Assembly: GCF_024360925.2 (NCBI RefSeq)
Contig: NZ_CP113517.1
Span: 248,001-312,000 of the forward strand
From: Methylomonas rapida
GTDB lineage: Bacteria > Pseudomonadota > Gammaproteobacteria > Methylococcales > Methylomonadaceae
Reading direction: 5' to 3'
DNA: 64,000 nucleotides
Positions 47,827-56,632 of the stretch are shown in pieces. The position numbers and the translations under genes are program-made. The notes under the pieces are model-generated. The model worked only from the letters and a program-made list of their open reading frames with translations. It was not told the origin of the DNA and searched no databases. Every line of letters starts with the position of its first letter. Within the stretch, counting starts at the first letter, position 1.

Positions 47827-48573
47827 CTACTGCAGCAGACACAGCACAAGATCGTCGCCAACGGCATCGCAAGGGTTGGCGGCATTTTGACTGTCGTAAA
47901 CGCCATTCGGGCCGAAACTCACCAGCCGGGCCGTATCGGCCGCTGCGGTAAACGTGGTGTCATCCCAATTCGGATCGTCCGCCGTCAGGCATTCATACTC
48001 GCCGGTTGTCACATCCAAATCGCCGCCTGTACCGACTTTACAACGATACGCCGGGCGAAAATCCAATTCGGGATACAACAGCACAAAGCGATGCTCCCAG
48101 CCGTCGGCAAGACCGGTGTCTTTAACATAAGGCCCATTCCAGCCGCGCTTGGTATCCGGATTCCATAACAAGCCCATAACGTCGGTGTCGGTGTCGTCAT
48201 AGGGAAATTTCAACAACAGGCTCAAGGCGTCGTCTTGCTGGCCGGCAAAGCCGTTACGGCACCAAGTTTGATAATCGGCCAAGGTCGGTGTTGCGGGTAA
48301 GCCGGCAAAAATCAATCGGTCCATGCTGTCGCTATCCGGCGCATAAGCGCCATCCCGGTAAACCTGACAAGGGAACTCGCCCGTATCACGCCGAAACTGC
48401 AACAAAGCCTCGCGGATTTGCGCCATTTCGAAGCGGGTGACATCGTCGCGGCCTTGATCCTGCACACCATCGTAAGCCATGACGGCTGCGCCGGCCAGCA
48501 CGCCCAGCAAGGCGATGACTGCCAGCAATTCCAGCAAGGTGAAACCGGCTTGCGCGCGCGCACTCGTTCGCAT
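47827..48573 (-). CDS. Pseudopilin (GspG/GspH-like)
   Basis: 248 residues. Leader MRTSARAQAG, then FTLLELLAVIALLGVLAGAA, the prepilin cleavage and membrane segment with Glu5. The periplasmic part has AQIREALLQFRRDTGEFPCQ, the alpha-helix-to-loop pattern of major pseudopilins, and two Cys pairs. The ATG at 48573 has AAGGGG at seven bases; the 30 codons upstream are REP sequence. It lies between the RAYT and the glycosylation ligase gene. Confidence 0.85.
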   Translation of the reverse strand: MRTSARAQAGFTLLELLAVIALLGVLAGAAVMAYDGVQDQGRDDVTRFEMAQIREALLQFRRDTGEFPCQVYRDGAYAPDSDSMDRLIFAGLPATPTLADYQTWCRNGFAGQQDDALSLLLKFPYDDTDTDVMGLLWNPDTKRGWNGPYVKDTGLADGWEHRFVLLYPELDFRPAYRCKVGTGGDLDVTTGEYECLTADDPNWDDTTFTAAADTARLVSFGPNGVYDSQNAANPCDAVGDDLVLCLLQ

Positions 48574-48594
48574 GCGCCGGCCCCTTCTCGGTTT

Positions 48595-48720
48595 CTCGTT
48601 CCCACACGCTCTCGCCCCTTGATGGGCATCAATGGGAATGGATTCGGATTGCGCCAATGGCATGACGTTACCCTATGCGCCAAGGCCGGTATGGGTTCCC
48701 ACGGGGGAGCTTGGGAACCA
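48595..48720 (+). repeat. Degenerate REP unit
   Basis: CTCGTTCCCACACGCTCTCG opens the unit and GGTTCCCACGGGGGAGCTTG then GGAACC closes it. The first hairpin has lost pairing, and ATGGGCATCAATGGGAATGG replaces part of the spacer. It lies just upstream of the pseudopilin gene's ribosome site. Confidence 0.6.
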
Positions 48721-48746
48721 GGAGATGCGACTTATCTTCCGCGGCA

Positions 48747-50531
48747 TCAATGCACCACCTGTTTGACCTTGGCCTTAACGCCGTTCGGTAAGTTAGCCTG
48801 CAATTGCGGATTAACCACAGGCAATAGTTGCGCCATCAGAACATCGATGCGTGGCCCCGCATAGGCTTGAATGCGCAATAATTCTTCGGCGAAAGCAATC
48901 GCATTGTTCGGATAGGCCGTCAAGGCTCTGTCGATGGTTTTACGGGCATTGACCACGTCGTCGGTTAGCGCCTGCAGCAGAGCCAAACGATAGACCAGGC
49001 TTGCGGTAGGGGTGAAGCGCACGGCGGCTTCGGCCAGCACCTTCAATTGCTCGCGCATGGCCGGATTTTCCGGGTGGCCGGTCAGGGTGAATACTACCGG
49101 TACATAGGGCTTCAGCAGTGGTGCGGTATCGGGAATCTCTTGGCAAATGTCGATTAGATACTGTTCCCGTTGCACATTTTGTTGCGCCATCGCGCTCAGC
49201 AAGGCTAGTTCCATCCGCGTATATTGCCATTCGTGTACGATAGCGGCAGCTAAGGCCAGTGACGTCAAGCTCCCGACCAGCACGGCGCCCAGCTTCGATA
49301 CCGGAACCTGCCAAGACCGCTGCTCGCCTATAGCCAGCAGCCAAGCAGCAATTCCCAGAAAATGTGCATGCCACAGGGGATATTCCAACAAACTGTGGAT
49401 AGCCAGTACTGCTGTTAGCATCAATAACCATGCCCGCATGCTGGCATCCATACTGTCGATAGGCGTGTCGGCCACGTTGCCTTGGCCAGTCGCCAGCACG
49501 CCTCGTAGCCAGAATGTCGCCGCACCCGTCAGTAACACCACCGGCAGCACGCCCAATTCGACCAGTAGATGCATGACGATGTTATGCGCGTGCTCGATGC
49601 GGGTGGCTTGTTCGGCGAAAAAATGGCCGGCCTGATAATAAGCCCAATCGAATTCGCCGAAGCCATGGCCCAACAGCGGCCGCTGTAAAAACAAATCCCA
49701 GGCAACGCTCCAGATGTGCCAACGCGGCGAGCTGCCTTCTATATTCGCCGCCAACTTTTCGGCGGCCGTCATTTGCGGGATGGGCAAAATGTCCAACGCC
49801 CACAGGCCTTGAAACAGCACATAGACGGCAAACCCGATACCTAGCGGTTTTAGCCAGTCAGGCCGGTAATACCAGGCAATGAGGGCCGCGGCCGACCAAT
49901 ACAGCCAAACGCTGCGCGATGCAGTCAGACTTAATCCTACGGCAATAACTATACCTGCCAGCATGCACAAGCCTTTGCGCCGCGTGGTAGCAGAACTTTG
50001 TAAATACAGCAACGAGGCTCCGCCCAACGCCAGCAAATCGCCGTAATGATTAGGTTGTCCTGTGCCGCCCCAAACACCCGCTTCACCCCATAGCCGGGCA
50101 GCCAGTTCCCGGCAGGAAGCCCACAGCGCCGCGGCCAGCAGACCGCCAGCCAGCCAACAGCTCAACGGCGGCCGGCCAATGCGTTGCCGCAACAACCCGA
50201 CCAGCGCGATCAATAAGGCTGCCCACAACAAATAACAAATGGCCAAAGCCGCATGCTGGCTAATCATCTGCGGCAAGAATAGGGTTTGCAACAGGATGAA
50301 ACCGGCAAGGGCCAGCGGCAGCCAAGCGATGACAGGCACAGCCAGGCGCGATGTGTTATGCAGCGCGGGCCAAGCGCCCAGACAAGCCAGCAAGCCAGCG
50401 GCCATGGCCAGCCATTCCTGTTGAAACGAAGTGACCGGAAATAATTGCCAAGGCGCAAATAACGGCAATACCGGCAATGCGGACAGTAAAACTAGGCTGA
50501 GATACGGTTTAGATGAAGGTCGATTAAACAT
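48747..50531 (-). CDS. PglL/O-antigen ligase-like membrane glycosyltransferase
   Basis: 594 residues. Ten to twelve membrane helices fill residues 10-430, and a soluble TPR-like tail closes it. GTGQPNHYGDLLALGGASLL and RIEHAHNIVMHLLVELG hold the conserved Asn/His positions of Wzy/PglL enzymes. SLLEYPLWHAHFLGIAAWLL is typical of the Wzy_C/PglL C-terminus. Such enzymes move a lipid-linked glycan to a protein such as pilin, or to lipid A core. Lying between pseudopilin genes suggests a glycosylated pseudopilin. The frame continues 29 codons upstream into a REP; the ATG at 50531 is preferred. Confidence 0.8.
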   Translation of the reverse strand: MFNRPSSKPYLSLVLLSALPVLPLFAPWQLFPVTSFQQEWLAMAAGLLACLGAWPALHNTSRLAVPVIAWLPLALAGFILLQTLFLPQMISQHAALAICYLLWAALLIALVGLLRQRIGRPPLSCWLAGGLLAAALWASCRELAARLWGEAGVWGGTGQPNHYGDLLALGGASLLYLQSSATTRRKGLCMLAGIVIAVGLSLTASRSVWLYWSAAALIAWYYRPDWLKPLGIGFAVYVLFQGLWALDILPIPQMTAAEKLAANIEGSSPRWHIWSVAWDLFLQRPLLGHGFGEFDWAYYQAGHFFAEQATRIEHAHNIVMHLLVELGVLPVVLLTGAATFWLRGVLATGQGNVADTPIDSMDASMRAWLLMLTAVLAIHSLLEYPLWHAHFLGIAAWLLAIGEQRSWQVPVSKLGAVLVGSLTSLALAAAIVHEWQYTRMELALLSAMAQQNVQREQYLIDICQEIPDTAPLLKPYVPVVFTLTGHPENPAMREQLKVLAEAAVRFTPTASLVYRLALLQALTDDVVNARKTIDRALTAYPNNAIAFAEELLRIQAYAGPRIDVLMAQLLPVVNPQLQANLPNGVKAKVKQVVH

Positions 50532-50579
50532 GGACGGTTTGTAACAAGGGGCGTGATGCAAGTTTTCTCTCGTTTTCTT

Positions 50580-50829
50580 CTCGTTCCCGCGCGCCTGCGT
50601 GGGAATGCATACGGGCATTCATGCCGGTATCGGTTACCTCGGCGGACCGTGGGTACCAGGGAATGTCGCGTTTCATACCGGCGTTTCCATCTCTCGTTCC
50701 CACGCTTCCGCGTGGGAACGCATACCGGCCTCGCCAGGCAGATCGTGCTGGTCGGTTTAAGGATGGCCCCTATAGGCAAGGGCAATCTTTAAACCGGCTG
50801 GAGTTCCCACGGCGGACCGTGGGAACCAG
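50580..50829 (+). repeat. Two REP units upstream of the PglL-like gene
   Basis: A shortened unit at 50580-50660 (CTCGTTCCCGCGCGCCTGCG start, GGACCGTGGGTACC end) and a longer one at 50692-50829 with 30 bases of extra spacer. Both are diverged but in the common orientation. They fill the space between two genes of the locus. Confidence 0.75.
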
Positions 50830-50862
50830 ATCAATGTCTCAGGCCGTTACCGGCTCAAGCCA

Positions 50863-51834
50863 TTAGTTTTGTACGGCGGTCGCCAGGTTTTGATCGGCAA
50901 TCGTGCCGTCGGGGGCGATGATGGTCAGCAGGCGGGCTTTGGCAAGATACTCGCTGCCGGTGATGTTGCCGTCTTCACTAGTATCCGACCCAACCAGGAA
51001 CAGGCCAATATAACGTGAGTAGTGTTGGTTCGGATCGATGTTGTTGTCCGGGTTGGCGGTATCGGTTTTGCTGAAGCTAGGTGCTTTGCCGATGGATACT
51101 GATTTGCCGGTGGTGCTGGCGGCGGCATCGCTACCGAAGCCCAGCGCGACGACCAAGTGACACTCGTCGCCTTCCAGCGCATCGCTGTAACGGTTTTGGA
51201 TGTAGTTGTCACCAGCATCCAATGGACCAGCGCCGTCAGGGTCAACTGTGGTGGCCGGAATGGTAACGCCAGAAGCTTGACACGTACCGACAGTTCCACC
51301 TAAGCCAGGGACAACGGCGATATTCAGGATCGGACCATCGTCACCCACACCATCGTTTTCGAAATGCTCGGATTCTACTGCGTTAATCGAGTTGAAACTT
51401 TCGTTATGAGCCAGATTCGGGATTACGCCGGCAGCATTGGAAGATTTCGTCCAAACTTGCCAGTTTTGCAGTTCGTTGATACCGGCTCTACCCAAGGACA
51501 GAGTGACGTCGGATGCCGCCGCACCCAAACTCCAGCGCGAAACGACACTCAGCAACTGGGTCGGCAACGCTTCGATCAATGAGGTGTCTTCCGCAACCAA
51601 GTTGTCCCATTGGTTCGGATAGACATTGGTGACCGCTTTGTATTGACGAATGGCATTGTCGATTTTGACGTTGGCATCCGCCGCTGCCGCCGCTTGCGCC
51701 TTGTCACCGACGCCGTCGTAGGCAATCAATGCGCCTACCGCCAGCGCGGCGATCAGGGTAATAACGACCAGCAATTCCAGCAAGGTGAAACCCGCTTGGC
51801 CGGTTTGTAGTTTTTTCAGTTGTTTCATTTTCAT
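50863..51834 (-). CDS. Pseudopilin, likely major subunit
   Basis: 323 residues. Leader of about 14 residues, KQLKKLQTGQAG, then FTLLELLVVITLIAALAVGA with Glu5. The helix continues with AQAAAAADANVKIDNAIRQY, followed by a Ser/Asp/Asn-rich periplasmic domain with two Cys. First in transcription order among the three pseudopilin genes, so it is a candidate major subunit. Start options are ATG at 51834 or 51828; the second has GGAA six bases before it. A TTG at 51840 also fits. Confidence 0.85.
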   Translation of the reverse strand: MKMKQLKKLQTGQAGFTLLELLVVITLIAALAVGALIAYDGVGDKAQAAAAADANVKIDNAIRQYKAVTNVYPNQWDNLVAEDTSLIEALPTQLLSVVSRWSLGAAASDVTLSLGRAGINELQNWQVWTKSSNAAGVIPNLAHNESFNSINAVESEHFENDGVGDDGPILNIAVVPGLGGTVGTCQASGVTIPATTVDPDGAGPLDAGDNYIQNRYSDALEGDECHLVVALGFGSDAAASTTGKSVSIGKAPSFSKTDTANPDNNIDPNQHYSRYIGLFLVGSDTSEDGNITGSEYLAKARLLTIIAPDGTIADQNLATAVQN

Positions 51835-51934
51835 TTCCAATGTTCTCGCTAGTGAATTCCGCAGCCGCCTCGCGCGGCCTGTTGGTTTTCGGTTTACTTA
51901 ATTTTGCGATGTGACCCAATCACACTCATTTCTC

Positions 51935-52164
51935 TCTCGTTCTCTCGCACCCGCGTCGTCTCCCGTATGGGTTCCCACGGAGGACCGTGGGAACCAGAGC
52001 AAAGGCTCGTAGGCTCTCTCGTTCCCACGCTCCCGCGTGGGAATGCATACCAGCCTCATCCAAGGCTCGTAGGTTTGCTTTACCTCTGCTCCGTAGGCCC
52101 ATGGGTATCAGTCGGAGTACAGGCAGCGCTCGCGCGGGTTTCCACGGAGGACCGTGGGGACCAG
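51935..52164 (+). repeat. REP half-unit and full unit
   Basis: At 51935-51998 only the second hairpin is clean (GTTCCCACGGAGGACCGTGG then GAACC). At 52019-52164 a full unit starts CTCGTTCCCACGCTCCCGCG and ends with a decayed hairpin two (GTTTCCACGGAGGACCGTGG then GGACC). These occupy most of the gap between the small 67-residue protein gene and the pseudopilin. Confidence 0.75.
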
Positions 52165-52196
52165 AGCAAGCCAGAACCGCCAGGGCAAGGGCGGAT

Positions 52197-52400
52197 TCAT
52201 GCGCCGGTGCCTTCCATCGTGTCGACCACGAAGCGGTATTGCTTGCCGCAATGCAGGATCACTTCCTTTTGCCGGCGCTTGAGGATTTTGACTTCCACCC
52301 GAATGTCGCCAAAACCGTCGTGGTGCAGCATGTCGTCCAGCAGCTCCAGTAGTTTGCTTTTGACGGGGGCGGCGTAATTCTCTGTTTGTTTCGTCATCAT
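52197..52400 (-). CDS. Small hypothetical protein in secretion locus
   Basis: 67 residues, soluble, charged. A helix (AAPVKSKLLELLDDMLHHDG) and a beta-type segment (IRVEVKILKRRQKEVILHCG) are followed by KQYRFVVD. No recognised family. The frame is open far upstream but overlaps the lipoprotein gene; the ATG at 52400 has GAGG five bases before it, and that GAGG lies at the edge of a REP hairpin. It belongs to the secretin-to-pseudopilin segment and may be a small regulator or chaperone; this is speculation. Confidence 0.6.
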   Translation of the reverse strand: MMTKQTENYAAPVKSKLLELLDDMLHHDGFGDIRVEVKILKRRQKEVILHCGKQYRFVVDTMEGTGA

Positions 52401-52405
52401 GTTGT

Positions 52406-52436
52406 CCTCGTTTCCACGCTCACGCGTGGGAATATG
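52406..52436 (+). repeat. REP fragment (first hairpin only)
   Basis: CGTTTCCACGCTCACGCGTG then GGAATATG: hairpin one alone. On the minus strand its end gives the CGAGGA that serves as the ribosome site of the 67-residue protein. Confidence 0.55.
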
Positions 52437-52468
52437 CCTCGGCCAGGTTTCAGTAGGCGTCAGATTCA

Positions 52469-52930
52469 TCACGGCGCTTGCAGGGCCAGTTTGTAGCCGC
52501 TTTGTTTGGCCTGTTTCAGCCAGTAATCGGCTTGTTCCCGTTCCAGCGGGTCGCTGCTGACCGAATAAATCTGGTACAGCATGTATTGGCTGTGGGCATG
52601 GCCCTGGCGCGCGGCCTTGTCGAACCATTGCCCGGCCAGGTTCATGTCCTGCGGACCGCCCAGCCCCAGGTAGTACAGTTCGCCGAGTAGCGCCTGGCTG
52701 TTGGCGTTGCCGAAGCGGGAGGAGCGGTAGCACCAGTCGAAGGCTTCGGCGAAGTTGATCTTGCGCAGTTTGTCGCCGTAGCGGTAGGCGTAGCAATTTT
52801 CCGCGGCCACGTCGGCTTCCGAGTCCATGCCGATGAAGGCCGGCTGGCAGGCTGTGCAGAGCAGCAGGGCGGCCAGGGTTGCGACGAGGGCGCGCGGGAA
52901 CCGGAAGACTGAAAATCCGTGTGTTTTCAT
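52469..52930 (-). CDS. Sel1-repeat lipoprotein
   Basis: 153 residues. Signal peptide with lipobox LLLCTAC. Two or three Sel1-like helical repeats follow (NANSQALLGELYYLGLGGPQ, WFDKAARQGHAHSQYMLYQI, ADYWLKQAKQSGYKLAL). Its ATG shares ATGA with the secretin stop, so it is coupled to the secretin. That suggests a pilotin-like or secretin-assembly role for the outer-membrane lipoprotein, as TPR lipoproteins such as PilF do for PilQ. The role is inferred from position. Confidence 0.8.
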   Translation of the reverse strand: MKTHGFSVFRFPRALVATLAALLLCTACQPAFIGMDSEADVAAENCYAYRYGDKLRKINFAEAFDWCYRSSRFGNANSQALLGELYYLGLGGPQDMNLAGQWFDKAARQGHAHSQYMLYQIYSVSSDPLEREQADYWLKQAKQSGYKLALQAP

Positions 52931-54810
52931 AGATCCGAGTTCCTCAGGTTGTCCGGCGCGCAAAATTCGCCGCAGATCGGCGGGTCGGATTGCTTGGGCG
53001 GCGGCACGGGCAACGATTGCATCGCGGTGTCCGGCGCGTAATGGTGGTATTTGTCGGTCGGGTCGTATTGGCCGTGGGTTTCGCCCTGGTTCAGGATGTA
53101 GGGCGTGATCAACAGCACCATTTCGGATTTGCTGTCTTCGTCGACGGTTTGGCGAAATATGTTGCCCAGCAAAGGAATGTCGGCCAGATAGGGCACTTTG
53201 CGCCGGTTGCGGGAAAAGCTGTCGCGGATCAGGCCGCCGACGGCGACGGTGTAGCCGTGGCGGGCGAAAATTTCGCCTTGCATTTTGGCGGTCGTGATGG
53301 TGTCTATAGGCAAATCCAGCACCGTGTCACCGGTACTGCTGGTCACGGGGATGCTGGCAGCCCCTTCATTTAACGTGGAGTTTTCCTGTAATAATTGAAT
53401 CTGAATGCTGCCGTCATCATTGATGTGCGGAATGATCTGCAAGGTAGTGCCGATTTCAAGCAGTTCGGTTTCTGGACTGGAGAAGGTGGTTGCCGTAGTC
53501 GTATTTTGCACATTGCTGATTGCATAACCACGCACCATCACACGCTCTTCGCCGACGAACAGCGAGGCCGGGCGGTGGTTGGACGCCACCAACATGGGAT
53601 TGGAAACCACGTTGAGGCGATTGTTTTTTTCCAGCAGTTCGATGTTGGCCTTGACCTTGTCGCTGACGAATTCGTAGACCAGGCTGCCGCCGCCCGTCAT
53701 GGCCGCCGCGCCGCCGAGTATCAGCGGTTTGAGGCTGTCGCCCTGGATTTTGGTGTCCTTGATTTCGAAGTTGAACAGCGAGGAAAAGTCTTCGCCGACC
53801 TTGACGTCGATGATCTTCATTTCCAGCATGACCTGGGTCTGCGGGATGTCCATTTGTTCGACCAAGTTGGCTATGGATTTCAGAATACCTTGGTCGCTGC
53901 TTTTGACGATCAGTTGGTTGTGTTCGCTATTCACCGTGACAAAGACGACTTTGTTCATGCCGGATACTTCGGTGATCTTGTCGGCTTCCACATGTTTGCC
54001 GTCCCCGCTATCAGTGGAAAGTTGCTCCAATTGATCGACGCTCATATTGCTCGGTATCTGATCTTGGGGTATCAGTGTAGTCATGCCGCCAAACTGGCTG
54101 TTACGACCATCGCGATAACCGTAAGAGCGATTAAAACCGTATGCGTTGCTGCCTCTAACGCCTCCAGAGCCTAAGTACCCTCCACCATAGCCGCCACCCA
54201 TGCCCATGCCACCGCCAAAACCGCCCATCGAGCCACCCACGCCACGCATGCTGCCGCTACGGCCGCCGGCGCCAAAACCACCCATACCGCCCATTCCCAT
54301 GCCACCCATTCCCATACCAGAACTCATGACCGGATTAAAATTGACCTGCACCCTGGGGGCATATAGATTCTGAATCGCCATGGCGATGGCGATGACGTTG
54401 GGGTTGCGCAGTTGAAACACGCGGATGTTCTCATCCTGACCCAATACCAGGTCTTTGCTGTATTGTTCCTTGGTCATCAGGCGATAGGTGCCACTGCCGC
54501 CCTCGTCGTGGCGGTACCACAGGTCGCTGATGCGGCAGATGGATTTGATGGCGTCTTCCAGCGTGACTTTCTTCAGGAAGATGGTGACTTCTTTTTTGCC
54601 GGCTTCGGGCGTTGCCACGATATTGACGCGCGAGTCTTCGGCCAGGGCGCGGATGATGTCGGAAACCTGGGAATTCTTGAACTCCAGTTCTTCTATGACG
54701 AAGGGTGCGGCATCCGCCAGTGTGTTAGATCCCGTCAACCATATCATGATCAGCAAAACCGTTATGCACCTTGTCAACTTATTGAACAACCTGGGGTTCC
54801 TTTCGTTCAT
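52927..54810 (-). CDS. Secretin (GspD/MshL/PilQ family) with Gly/Met-rich insert
   Basis: 627 residues, outer-membrane pore of the machine. Signal peptide at 1-34, then an N0/STN-like domain (FVIEELEFKNSQVSDIIRAL) and an N1-like region. At about 163-243 lies an unusual Gly/Met-rich insert of MGMGG and GGFGGG type. After it comes an N3-like domain and the secretin core with VPYLADIPLLGNIFR, SEMVLLITPYIL and the SFSRNRRKVP junction. The MshL-type N-terminus fits a pilus-like system. It is first in the minus-strand locus, and an intrinsic terminator lies 89 bp before its ATG. Confidence 0.9.
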   Translation of the reverse strand: MNERNPRLFNKLTRCITVLLIMIWLTGSNTLADAAPFVIEELEFKNSQVSDIIRALAEDSRVNIVATPEAGKKEVTIFLKKVTLEDAIKSICRISDLWYRHDEGGSGTYRLMTKEQYSKDLVLGQDENIRVFQLRNPNVIAIAMAIQNLYAPRVQVNFNPVMSSGMGMGGMGMGGMGGFGAGGRSGSMRGVGGSMGGFGGGMGMGGGYGGGYLGSGGVRGSNAYGFNRSYGYRDGRNSQFGGMTTLIPQDQIPSNMSVDQLEQLSTDSGDGKHVEADKITEVSGMNKVVFVTVNSEHNQLIVKSSDQGILKSIANLVEQMDIPQTQVMLEMKIIDVKVGEDFSSLFNFEIKDTKIQGDSLKPLILGGAAAMTGGGSLVYEFVSDKVKANIELLEKNNRLNVVSNPMLVASNHRPASLFVGEERVMVRGYAISNVQNTTTATTFSSPETELLEIGTTLQIIPHINDDGSIQIQLLQENSTLNEGAASIPVTSSTGDTVLDLPIDTITTAKMQGEIFARHGYTVAVGGLIRDSFSRNRRKVPYLADIPLLGNIFRQTVDEDSKSEMVLLITPYILNQGETHGQYDPTDKYHHYAPDTAMQSLPVPPPKQSDPPICGEFCAPDNLRNSDL

Positions 54811-54898
54811 TATTCTTCGTCCGCTCGCCGGACCGTTTTAAACGCTTGCCTACCCTTCATGGCCGCCACCGGACCCGATCCGGCTGGTTCGTACCCAT

Positions 54899-54938
54899 AA
54901 AAAAATCCGCGCCGCCAGGGAAAATAGCGGCGCAGATT
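54899..54938 (-). terminator. Intrinsic terminator in the secretin leader
   Basis: On the minus strand AATCTGCGCCGC pairs with GCGGCGCGGATT across a loop of eleven bases and runs into seven T's (54905-54899). The stem has one T-G mismatch. There is no minus-strand gene upstream whose end it could mark, since 55342-55995 runs the other way. It therefore sits inside the 5' leader of the secretin operon. Confidence 0.8.
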
Positions 54939-55341
54939 CAGTTAAAAAACCAATAAATGTAGGAAACACAACACACTATTCCATTTACATCCTTGTATCG
55001 ATCACTCCTTTGTGTCCTTTTCTCGGCTGACATTTTAGGCGGTACTTGATTACGGGCATTAGGGAATAAAGCCCTAAATGCACCGGGAAAAATTCCCGTT
55101 TCGCACGAAAATATCTTATTTTATCAATGGCCTAAGTTCTTGCGTTAGGGTTGCATCTCCTTGTATGACAAGGAAGTATTCCTGTTTTTATGACCTGCCC
55201 GCGCAGGCGCGGCAGCAAACGGGAATTATTCCTGTATTTTTTTGGGTCGGCGAAAGCGACCATGTCGATTTTACGGAAGCGTTCTTGACCGCCACGGGGT
55301 AGGGAGCGGCTACCAAAACCGTCAATATCGAGGAGGGGCTT

Positions 55342-55995
55342 TTGAGCGGAAAAATCAATGTGTTGCTGGTGGATGATCACGCCGTGGTCAGGATGGGGTT
55401 CAAGACTTACTTGGGCACATCCGAAAGGATTGGCCAGGTGTTCGAGGTCGATCGCGGCGAAAAGGCTTGTCAGCTTTACGATCAATTGAAGCCCGATATC
55501 GTGGTGCTGGATTTATCGATGCCCGGCATTGGCGGGTTTGAATGCATCAGACGGCTGATCAACCGCGATCCCAATTGCAAAATCCTGGTGTTCAGCATTC
55601 ATGATGAGTTGATTTACGTTTCCAGGGCACTCAAAGCCGGCGCCAAAGGCTATCTGGTGAAAAGTTCGGAACCGGAAATGTTGATGAACGCGGTGTTTGC
55701 CATCATGGAGGGTGGGAATTTTTTAACCCCCGAATTGGCGCAAAAGCTGGCGGTAGGCGCCGCAAACGAAACGCCACCGGAAGAAAAGATCAAACAGTTG
55801 ACCCCGCGCGAATTCGATATTTTTTATCTGCTGGCTCACGGCGCCACCACGCGTGAAGTGGCCGCTCACTTGTGCCTGAGCCACAAGACCGTCTGCAACA
55901 ACGCGACCAGCATCAAAGAGAAGCTGGGGCTCAAAACGATGTCCGAGCTGGCCTTGTTTGCCAGTCGCCACGGCATCGTCAAGCATGTGGCCTGA
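55342..55995 (+). CDS. NarL/LuxR-type response regulator
   Basis: 217 residues. A receiver domain (VLLVDDHAVVRMGF, phosphoacceptor Asp57 in VVLDLSMPG, Lys in GYLVKSS) is joined to a LuxR helix-turn-helix: LTPREFDIFYLLAHGATTRE, VAAHLCLSHKTVCNNATSIK. It starts with TTG at 55342 behind a near-perfect AGGAGG. No histidine kinase is adjacent, so it is an orphan here. It is divergent from the secretin locus, with about 530 bp between them, which makes it a candidate regulator of that locus. Confidence 0.92.
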   Translation: MSGKINVLLVDDHAVVRMGFKTYLGTSERIGQVFEVDRGEKACQLYDQLKPDIVVLDLSMPGIGGFECIRRLINRDPNCKILVFSIHDELIYVSRALKAGAKGYLVKSSEPEMLMNAVFAIMEGGNFLTPELAQKLAVGAANETPPEEKIKQLTPREFDIFYLLAHGATTREVAAHLCLSHKTVCNNATSIKEKLGLKTMSELALFASRHGIVKHVA

Positions 55996-56054
55996 ACGCC
56001 GCCCTGTTCGGCAATAAGGATAGGGTCAAAATAACTTACCTGTCCCATGCTCCG

Positions 56055-56136
56055 CCTCGTTCCCACGTCAGCAACAGCTTCTTACTTGCGCTCGGGCTTC
56101 GCATGGGTTCCCGCGGAGGACCGTGGGAACCAGAGT
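56055..56136 (+). repeat. Outlying REP unit
   Basis: CTCGTTCCCACG start with most of hairpin one deleted, then a shortened spacer (CAGCAACAGCTTCTTACTTG) and hairpin two GTTCCCGCGGAGGACCGTGG then GAACC. It is the only unit in this family beyond the secretin gene. The rest of 55996-56632 holds no gene I can support. Confidence 0.65.
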
Positions 56137-56632
56137 AACGTTATTTTTGACGGAACCCAGCTAAGCAACAATCTAAAAACGGCTTCCGGATTTCGCTGGA
56201 TTGGGAAGCCTGACCAAGCGGGGGGTAAACGCATGCGCATCCACCAAGATGCGCTCTCGTCCGGTGGATGTGGTTAATGCCTTATCCATCCTGCCGAATG
56301 TTACCTTAACGGTCATGAAAGCTCGGCATCGCACCGGCAAATGAAAATAGTCTAAGGGCAAGCAACCGCACCCTCACATTTTGTTACTTTCAGCGTAACG
56401 TCGCTTGATTTCACTGGGTGTGTCTATGCACAACTTCGGGATGAGCCGGTCATAACACTCGCGAGATAAAATCTTGCAATTCAATGGCCTATGGCTTTTG
56501 CCCGATTTGCGGCATAAGCATCTACAATTTAAGAGTTCTGCTTATCGGGTCAATCCTGTATAAGGCATTGATGAGGCCGCAAGCCGTGGGCAATATTTAA
56601 TTTGGGCTTAATTGGAGAAAAGAGAAGCGAAA

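Noticed and set aside
53395..54174. 259-codon open frame antisense to the secretin
   Set aside because: Phe/Asp/Val-rich shadow of the secretin frame without a start signal.
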